A stretch of DNA of 53,977 bases, from assembly GCA_017617335.1 (NCBI GenBank), contig JAFZWK010000020.1, forward strand, positions 1-53,977, given 5' to 3'. Position numbers and translations under genes: made by a program. This DNA is from Bacteroidaceae bacterium (GTDB taxonomy: Bacteria; Bacteroidota; Bacteroidia; Bacteroidales; Bacteroidaceae). Positions 37,545 through 44,800 of this stretch are shown here, piece by piece (positions within the stretch are counted from its first letter, which is position 1; every line of letters starts with the position of its first letter). Below the pieces are notes generated by a model. That model was not told where the DNA came from. It worked only from the letters and a program-made list of their open reading frames with translations, and did not search any database.

Positions 37545-38851
37545 TTCTGACGAATGAATATGTTGATGGGAGTTCCCTGGAAATTCCAACGCTCGCGGAT
37601 CTTGTTCTCCAGGAAACGGCGATAAGGTTCCTTCACGTACTGAGGCAGATTGGCATAGAAAACAAAAGAAGGTACGCGCGTGTCAGGAATCTGCATACAG
37701 TACTTTATCTTGATGTACTTGCCCTTCATGGATGGTGGAGGATAAGCCTCAATAAGAGGTAGCATTTCCTCATTGAGCTTTGCTGTGGAGACACGGCGGC
37801 AACGGTTCTCGTAAACACTCTTGGCAGTCTCCAGGACACGGAAGATACGCTGCTTGGTAAGTGCGCTGCCAAAGATAATGGGGAAATCAGTGAACGGAGC
37901 CATACGGTTGTGGATAGCATGCACAAACTCGTCCATCACCTTCTGTGTCTTATCAGGAACCAAGTCCCACTTGTTGACCACAACCACCAGACTCTTCTGA
38001 TTCTTCTGGATAAGTTGGAAGATGTTCAGATCCTGCCCCTCAATACCACGAGTGGCATCAATCATCAGGATACAGACATCACTATTCTCGATGGCACGGA
38101 TGGAACGCATCACGCTATAAAACTCCAGATCCTCAGTAACCTTGTTCTTCTTGCGGATACCAGCAGTATCAACCAGATAGAAATCGAATCCAAACTTGTC
38201 ATAGCGGGTATAGATGCTGTCCCGCGTTGTGCCAGCTATATCCGTAACGATATGGCGGTCTTCCCCAATAAAGGAATTGACCAGAGAACTCTTGCCCACA
38301 TTAGGACGACCCACCACAGCAAAGCGAGGGATATTCTCTTCAGGCACCTCATCGCTGTTCTTGGGAAGACGCTCGATAATCAAGTCCAAGAGATCACCCG
38401 TTCCGCTACCCGTACTGGCAGAGATACATTGAGGATCTCCTATGCCCAAAGAATAGAACTCAGCGGCGAGATAAGTCTCGTTGTTGTCCATCTTGTTGCA
38501 AACCAGGATGACCGGCTTGGTGCTGCGACGCAGAATCTTTGCTACAGACTCGTCCAAGTCAGTCACACCATTCATGATATCCACCATGAAGAGAATCAGG
38601 TCAGCCTCCTCAGTGGCAATAGCTACTTGCTTGCGAATCTCCTCTTCGAAGATGTCGTCAGAGTTTACCACCCAACCACCCGTATCGACAACAGAGAACT
38701 CGCGTCCGTTCCAATCACACTTGCCGTATTGGCGATCACGCGTTGTACCAGCCTCCTCGCTCACGATGGCATGACGAGTCTTGGTCAATCGATTAAACAA
38801 GGTTGACTTGCCCACATTCGGGCGACCCACGATGGCAACTAAATTTCCCAT
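37541..38851 (-). CDS. der: Ribosome biogenesis GTPase Der (EngA)
   Basis: This 436-aa protein has two tandem GTPase domains, with P-loops GRPNVGKST (9-17) and GRPNVGKSS (about 181-189), each with DTAG-type G3 and NKMD/NKWD G4 motifs, and a C-terminal KH-like domain ending in FIRQK. Der is needed for 50S subunit assembly. It has a canonical promoter and leads an operon with a lipoprotein and an M16 protease. Confidence 0.97.
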   Translation of the reverse strand: MGNLVAIVGRPNVGKSTLFNRLTKTRHAIVSEEAGTTRDRQYGKCDWNGREFSVVDTGGWVVNSDDIFEEEIRKQVAIATEEADLILFMVDIMNGVTDLDESVAKILRRSTKPVILVCNKMDNNETYLAAEFYSLGIGDPQCISASTGSGTGDLLDLIIERLPKNSDEVPEENIPRFAVVGRPNVGKSSLVNSFIGEDRHIVTDIAGTTRDSIYTRYDKFGFDFYLVDTAGIRKKNKVTEDLEFYSVMRSIRAIENSDVCILMIDATRGIEGQDLNIFQLIQKNQKSLVVVVNKWDLVPDKTQKVMDEFVHAIHNRMAPFTDFPIIFGSALTKQRIFRVLETAKSVYENRCRRVSTAKLNEEMLPLIEAYPPPSMKGKYIKIKYCMQIPDTRVPSFVFYANLPQYVKEPYRRFLENKIRERWNFQGTPINIFIRQK

Positions 38852-38870
38852 ATATGCTTTATTTGAGGTG

Positions 38871-38902
38871 CAAAGGTAAGCACAATGATTGATTCAAGCA
38901 AA
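38871..38902 (-). promoter_or_regulatory. Promoter of der
   Basis: On the minus strand TTTG (38902-38899), a 20-bp spacer and TACCTTTG (38878-38871) match the Bacteroidetes consensus, about 20 bp upstream of the start codon. Confidence 0.8.
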
Positions 38903-39025
38903 TTTTGAGCCCAAAAACAAGCAAACACCGCAAAAGTTCATTAGGTAGGGAGTATCGCAAATATAGAAAGCCCACTAACCATAAAGGCAGTTTTTTGTCG
39001 ATGGGAAATTCAACGCGATTTTCTA

Positions 39026-40162
39026 TTATATATTTTGAGTCCTTTCTATCCAAAGTTGGAAGAAGCGGTCATAGACATAGTACACATTGTCCGTTTGAGT
39101 GACAAAGTCTTTCTCTAACAATCCTTTGACTGCAGAGACCACAGAGCTGGTGGAGGGAAGACGGTATTTGTGAACGAATTTGCCTCCCGAAATGTTTTTT
39201 ACCTGTCCCTCAGCAGCAATGGCCAGAAAGACATTGCGCTGCTTCTCTGGCATCTGACGTAGCAGCTCACTGAAGTATGCCGACGACAGTTGCAGATAGG
39301 TGTCAATAGCCCTGTCAATCATTTCCATACCACAGGATTCTCCCTTTGGCGTCAACATGTAGAGCATGTTCATGATGCGTTGCACATTGGCCGTGATACC
39401 CTCAAAACGTTGATACACAGTCTCTACCACCTCGTATGATATTCGTCGGTCACCGTTTTTGGCAAATTGCGGCTCTGCGAATGCCCAGTAACGGTCCAAC
39501 GGAATTGTCTCGAGACTCATGGGCATCACCGACTGGTAGAAAGGACGTGAGGGAGAAAGAAACATTTCACTCATCATGTGACGCTGCGAACCGGCAAAGA
39601 TGAAGTTGGCATTCGTACATTTCTGAATCTGCGTACGCAAGGCAGCCTCCACATTCTGATGGTCATTATAATAGAGAATCTGCTGGAACTCGTCGATTGC
39701 TACCAGACAATGTTTTTCCGCCGAAGCCAGATAGGCAAATATCTCATCAAGTGTTGTCTGCGGAGGCACCATCGCGCCGACCCCCAAGCCCCACACGGGA
39801 TTACCGTTGATGTCGAAGGATATTTCAGAACGTACTGACAACAGCGCATTCAGAAAACCTTCCCAAACTCTGCGTCCCTTGGGCTTTAGAGCGTCAAGAA
39901 TGGACTTGCCGAATACGCTGACGAAATCATGCAACGAGTTGGTAGCATAGATGTCGATGAGGAAACAGTGATAGTCATCTTTGACACTCTCTTGTTGAAA
40001 ACTATGCCGTATCAGGTCTGTCTTGCCCACACGGCGTGGTGACATCAGCGCAACGTTATTGCCATTGGTCAGAAGGTTGCTGAGCATAGCCGTCTCGTCC
40101 ACGCGGTCGCAGAAATACTCTGGCCCTGCATAGCCATTGGTTACAAATGGATTATCAATCAT
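39026..40162 (-). CDS. AAA family ATPase (ATPase_2/archaeal-type)
   Basis: This 378-aa protein has a P-loop MSPRRVGKTDL (SPRRVGKT 41-48), Walker B LVAIDEFQQIL (about 165-175), a sensor segment IFAGSQRHMM and a C-terminal winged-helix domain (about 305-378). Such stand-alone ATPases occur in many copies in Bacteroidetes genomes; their job is unknown, with links to mobile elements and defence proposed. It is monocistronic, between der and the LRR operon, and its promoter lies inside a repeat array, hinting at self-regulation. Confidence 0.85.
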   Translation of the reverse strand: MIDNPFVTNGYAGPEYFCDRVDETAMLSNLLTNGNNVALMSPRRVGKTDLIRHSFQQESVKDDYHCFLIDIYATNSLHDFVSVFGKSILDALKPKGRRVWEGFLNALLSVRSEISFDINGNPVWGLGVGAMVPPQTTLDEIFAYLASAEKHCLVAIDEFQQILYYNDHQNVEAALRTQIQKCTNANFIFAGSQRHMMSEMFLSPSRPFYQSVMPMSLETIPLDRYWAFAEPQFAKNGDRRISYEVVETVYQRFEGITANVQRIMNMLYMLTPKGESCGMEMIDRAIDTYLQLSSAYFSELLRQMPEKQRNVFLAIAAEGQVKNISGGKFVHKYRLPSTSSVVSAVKGLLEKDFVTQTDNVYYVYDRFFQLWIERTQNI

Positions 40163-40180
40163 TTCTTCTCACTTTTCCTG

Positions 40181-40214
40181 CAAAGATAGTGCTTTTGTTT
40201 AAATTATCAAAAAA
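40181..40214 (-). promoter_or_regulatory. Promoter of the AAA ATPase gene
   Basis: On the minus strand a -33 TTTTTTG (40214-40208), a 19-bp spacer and TATCTTTG (40188-40181) match the consensus. The -33 element is part of the first ATTATC-AAAAAA repeat unit. Confidence 0.75.
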
Positions 40215-40251
40215 TAATTATCAAAAAATAATTATCAAAAATATGATAATT
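40202..40251. repeat. 14-bp direct repeats with inverted repeat over a promoter
   Basis: ATTATC followed by A-tracts starts at 40203, 40217 and 40231, a regular 14-bp period. The last unit also forms an inverted repeat AATTATC (40230-40236) with GATAATT (40245-40251). The array overlaps the -33 element of the AAA ATPase promoter and extends upstream, like an operator. Confidence 0.75.
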
Positions 40252-40307
40252 TAAGAAATGTGTGACAAAACATACAATAGAAAAGCATGTAGAGAAGTTT
40301 TGGCACT

Positions 40308-40338
40308 ATAAAAAATAGGGAGCGACTTGACCGCTCCC
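40308..40338 (-). terminator. Terminator of the LRR/cohesin operon
   Basis: On the minus strand GGGAGCG (40338-40332), a 7-nt loop and CGCTCCC (40324-40318) are followed by TATTTTTTAT. It lies 24 bp after the stop of the 58-aa gene and ends the operon. Confidence 0.88.
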
Positions 40339-40361
40339 CATATTCTTAACTTTCGTCTTAC

Positions 40362-40538
40362 CTACTCATAGTCAAACCAGCCGGTATCTCCCTTCACGGA
40401 GGGATCCTTGGAGCCGTCGGTGTCTACGCCACCATACTTGATTCCGTTGTTGCTTGTCACACCTCTGCTGCCTGCCAGCATCGACATCTCAATGAGGTCA
40501 GCCTCTATCATCTGAGGCTCTGTATACATCTTTTTCAT
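40362..40538 (-). CDS. 58-aa small protein at the end of the LRR operon
   Basis: This small gene begins ATGAAAAAGATGTATACA at 40538, one base after the TAA of the 401-aa gene (TAA-T-ATG), so it is probably translated by coupling. The peptide starts MKKMYTEPQMIEADLIEMSM, continues with a G/S/N-rich middle (LAGSRGVTSNNGIKYGG) and an acidic, aromatic end (GDTGWFDYE). It has no signal peptide in the usual sense and no cysteine. I know of similar MKK-x-Y-x-x-P small proteins in Prevotella but of no function. A strong terminator follows at once. Position and composition support a real gene. Confidence 0.75.
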   Translation of the reverse strand: MKKMYTEPQMIEADLIEMSMLAGSRGVTSNNGIKYGGVDTDGSKDPSVKGDTGWFDYE

Positions 40539-40539
40539 A

Positions 40540-41745
40540 TTATTTCAACACCTTTTTTCCGTTAATAATATAAACACCCTTCTCAGCCTTCGCAACCTTG
40601 CGACCACTCAAGTCGTAGATAGACTCATCGGTTGTTTCTGGTATCAGTCCTTCAATGCGAGTCTCTTCTCCGCCAATAGCCATCTTGACATTCGAATTAG
40701 CATTATCTACCTCTGCTAGAATGTCGTCAATGTCAAAGTAAGCACGGAAAGCCTTCATCTTTGTCAGGCCTTTGGAGTACCAAAACTTACTCACATTAAG
40801 AAACAGACAGTTCTCCGGCACTACTGTCTGAGCGTGGTATGTTCCCTTGAAAGTACCATATACTTCCTTTCGTGAACCCGTTTTTCCGTTTGTGTACTCG
40901 GCAATTGCATCCTCCTCGTTAGGGTCGATAGTCACACCGTCAACAGTGAATTCTTCGATGTCCTTCGATGTCTTAATGATGTATGGGTTGTTAGCTATAA
41001 ACCCGTCCTCGTCAAGGAGGGCTTCGTCGAAAGAAATAGTAATTTCCGTAGCATCGTCATTCATTTCGTGTTCCATGTACTCCTCTAATTGCACATCATT
41101 GCCAAAGACATCATACACCTGTGCCTCCGTCATGGGGAAGGGCAGGCAAATGGTGCTCCACTCGTTTGCCTTGATGGTGCGCTTCACGCGGACATCAACA
41201 TTTGCTGCTGCCGCAGGAACTGTGGTCGAGTTCTCGTCAAGGACAATGCGGTCATCGCCAGGCTCTGTAATGGTAATCATCGTGCTTACCTCTTCGACAT
41301 TTATTGATTCATTGTCTTTGCTTACTAGCTGAATGTTCTTTACAACCACAGGATAATCCCCTAATGACATCGTATTGGCTATTGTGACATTTATTGTGGC
41401 TATCTCACCATCGCCTATGGGTACGTTTGTGGTTGTGGCCTGAGCCAACAGACGCAGAACACCGTCTGCCTGCATGGAACTAATGAAGTAATTAAACTTA
41501 TTTATTCGTTCCTTACTTGCTGTCATCAACTCATCATCTTCATTGGCAATAATAGTGAGGCCTTCTGGCAGATACATGTCAAACTTAATGGTCTGCACAG
41601 CAAAGGAGTTCTTCATTCGCACAGACAATGTTTGCTGTGAACCTGCAGGGGCAGTTAATGGTTGTATATAGACAGCATCTGTCAATGATGACAAATCGCT
41701 ATCTTCAGCCTTAATCATTGTAATGGCTGCCATGACAGCCAACAT
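40540..41745 (-). CDS. Cohesin-like surface protein with GKKV tail (start possibly frameshifted)
   Basis: The open frame begins at 41745 (MLAVMAAITM), 401 aa. A cohesin-like beta-sandwich (about 25-150, MKNSFAVQTIKFDMYLPEGL) is followed by a domain with KANEWSTICLPFPMT (about 190-350), a module common in Bacteroidales secreted proteins, and a tail IYDLSGRKVAKAEKGVYIIN then GKKVLK. A better start is the ATG at 41770, but it is one base out of frame: removing one A from its A6 run would give MKKKIILSMLAVMAAITMIK, a perfect signal peptide. It has no dockerin. It follows the 1929-aa gene and precedes the 58-aa gene. Confidence 0.82.
   Translation of the reverse strand: MLAVMAAITMIKAEDSDLSSLTDAVYIQPLTAPAGSQQTLSVRMKNSFAVQTIKFDMYLPEGLTIIANEDDELMTASKERINKFNYFISSMQADGVLRLLAQATTTNVPIGDGEIATINVTIANTMSLGDYPVVVKNIQLVSKDNESINVEEVSTMITITEPGDDRIVLDENSTTVPAAAANVDVRVKRTIKANEWSTICLPFPMTEAQVYDVFGNDVQLEEYMEHEMNDDATEITISFDEALLDEDGFIANNPYIIKTSKDIEEFTVDGVTIDPNEEDAIAEYTNGKTGSRKEVYGTFKGTYHAQTVVPENCLFLNVSKFWYSKGLTKMKAFRAYFDIDDILAEVDNANSNVKMAIGGEETRIEGLIPETTDESIYDLSGRKVAKAEKGVYIINGKKVLK
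41422..41600 (-). repeat. Near-identical cohesin-domain duplication, copy 1
   Basis: This segment of the 401-aa gene matches 42191-42369 in the 1929-aa gene at a constant offset of 769 bp. In a 109-bp core I count 4 mismatches. It encodes the ELMTASKERINKFNYFISS part of the cohesin-like domain. Confidence 0.8.
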
Positions 41746-41806
41746 GGATAAAATAATTTTCTTTTTTCATAATAATTAAATTATAGCATTAAAATAAATA
41801 TTGTTT

Positions 41807-44800
41807 CTACATTGGTTCCATACTATTCTGTATGCCGGAAAAACTTCCATAGAGAATTTTGTTGGCAATCATATTGAAGTCGATAGCATCTACATCGCCA
41901 TCACCATTGATGTCTGCAGCCTTTCTGTTAAAGTTGGATTGGCTGTAGCCTAGGATATCGTTTGCTATCATGTTAAAGTCAATGGCATCTACATCCCTGT
42001 CGCCATTAGCATCACCAAGGATATATGAGGAAATCGTCAGTTTCGTCTGCACGATGTTGGGGTCAGGAGCATGGTTCGTGTTGTTTTGTTCAGTCATGCG
42101 GATTCCCTTAAAGACAAGCGGATAGTCACCTTCTTCCATGTCTTCAGAAACATTGACCGTTATCGTACATATCTCGCCGTCACCTGCAGGTACGTTTGTG
42201 GTGGTAGCTTGAGCCAACAGACGCAGAGCACCATCTGCCTGTATGGAACTAATGAAGTAATTAAACTTATTTATTCGTTCCTTACTTGCTGTCATCAACT
42301 CATTATCTTCATTGGCAACAACGGTAAGACCTTCTGGCAAATACAAGTCAAACTGAATGGTCTGGATGGCAACATTATTCTTCATCTTAATGGATAAAAC
42401 TTTCTGGTCTCCACAAAATGCCTCCACAGGCTCAATGTAAATAGCATTATCCAGCTGCGAGATGTCGGTCACTTCGATCTCTGGCTGCGATTCGGGTGTG
42501 TTCGTATAGCCACCATCCTGTGCATACACGATTCCATGCGTATTGAACGGCACGGGATAACTATCTTCGCCCAGCGTCTGAGTCCAAATGGGATTATCGC
42601 TGCTTTCTCCGTTCAGCAGATAACACAGCTCGCCGCTCGTAAGTTGCTCTGAGGTTGTCTGCGTGCCTGCACTGGCATCGCCCAACGTATTCAGATAGTA
42701 GCAATTAGAAATTGTCGTAGATTCATTCGGCTCGCGTATGAACGTATCACTTCCGTCCACACTAAGGTTATCTGTCGCAGCGATGAACAGGCAGTTGTCC
42801 AAAGTAATGTTGCTGGAATTCCCACTATAGCCAACACCTACGATTCCTCCACGGTGAGTGGCCGACTCGCCTTGGAACGAACCTGCAAATACACAGTATT
42901 CTACCAAACCTGGCGAATCACCAGACATATTTCCCAGGGCAACTATGCCACCGTCGGTACAATCACCCTCAATGTTACTGATGATGTCCACATCGCTCAC
43001 GCAGTGGCTTACAGTACCATCTGCAAGGTAACTAAGTATTCCTGCGCTGAACCTACAGCTGCTTTCAATGGTGCCTGATGTGCGAAGGTTCCGGATGACA
43101 CCACCTTCTGTCAATAATAAGAACATGGCATTTCCTGCTCCATCAACCTGGTCCGAATAATGAGAATCCTCGATGTTTAACGTAATAGTATGTCCCTGTC
43201 CATCGAAGGTACCCTTGTAACCATTCACGCCGATGGGGTAGAAGCTTCCACCATTGCAAGATCCTGTATACCCGGTATAGTCGATATCGGCTGTCAGACA
43301 TGCATTGAGCGACGAACTGGCGGCCGTGGTAAGGATAGCAAAGTTATGCAGATCTTCAGCTGTACCAATCTGATATACGTCATCCACCTTCGTCAACGCT
43401 TCTTCTGCGGAATTGAATGTGAAGGAAGTCAGCAACCAACATTTGCGGAACGCACTGGAAGAAATGCTCGTTACACTGTTAGGGATAGAAACAGACTCCA
43501 AATTTACACAACCAAAGAATGCATTATCTCCGATGCTCGTCACGCTGGATGGTATTGTAATGGAGGTCAGGCTTGAGCAGCCATAGAAGGCAAAGCCTTC
43601 AATGTCAGTCAAGCTATTCGGTAAAACAACGGAGGTTATACTCTCGCAACCCTCAAAAGCTGCTGTCAATATGGAAGTGGTACCCTCCGGGATTACCAAG
43701 TCTTTCACCTCTTCATTATTCAAATATAGTTTGGCACCGGAGCGAAGCGGATTATTCCCATATGTGAAAGCTGTCCCCAACCATGCTGCCAAATCTGCGA
43801 TATAAACAGATTCTATATTATTATCCTCACCGAAAGCATAGTAGCCAGTGAAAGTAATGACATTATCTGGCATCGATACAGAGGTCAAGCTGCTGCAACC
43901 TTCAAAGACGTGGTCTCCGATGCTCGTCACGCTGGATGGTATTGTAATGGAGGTCAGGCTGGAGCAACCCTGGAAAGCAAAATTCTCTATGCTGGTCACA
44001 CTATTTGGAATGGTAACCGATTTCAAATTAGTACAATTATAGAATACCCAGGGATTAAGTGAGGGCAATCCAGTGAAGTACTGCAACTCATCAAACGAGT
44101 CAAATGTTTCGAGAACACTCTCCTCATTATTCATGAAGCAATCACTTAAGTCACCCACAGAAGCAGCCTCAAGCGTACTCAACTCCCCGTCGCCATTCGT
44201 ATCCCAGTTTGCCACACAGATAGCCTTCACGTCTGCATCGGCAAAGGCGATGGTTTTCGGAGTTTCTGCGAAAGACATGCTATAGTCAAGATATGCATCT
44301 CCTCCTCCGTTATCCATAATGAACAGAGCAAGGGTATTATTCCCTTCATGAAGCAGTGTCGATGGAATGCGGAACAACCAATGGAAATTTTCTCCCCTGT
44401 TCTCCTTAACAAGTTTCTGCCCATTCACGTAGGCATCCATGTTGTCGTCACAGATTCCCCAAAGTTCGTAGAAACCGTCTTTAATAGACTCCATCTGGAA
44501 AGTGCGGCGCAGGAAATAACAACTTCCTGGCGTTTCCCAAGTATAGTTGACTTGATCAAACGTGTCACCTTCTCTTGCCATAGGACCAGTGAGGGCTTCC
44601 CACGCTTCATCGTTATACGCCTCAGCATACCAGGGATTATCGTTTGAATCGTTTGCCGGCTCCTGAACATTCTCACAACTCTCATTAAACACATATTTCA
44701 TACTCCATGCTTGGTCAGCACCATATTGGAGGATGGTGGGATCCTCTCCTACCTCAAGAATTGCCTTGAAATCTTTCCAGTAGTCCGCAGCCTCGTAGGC

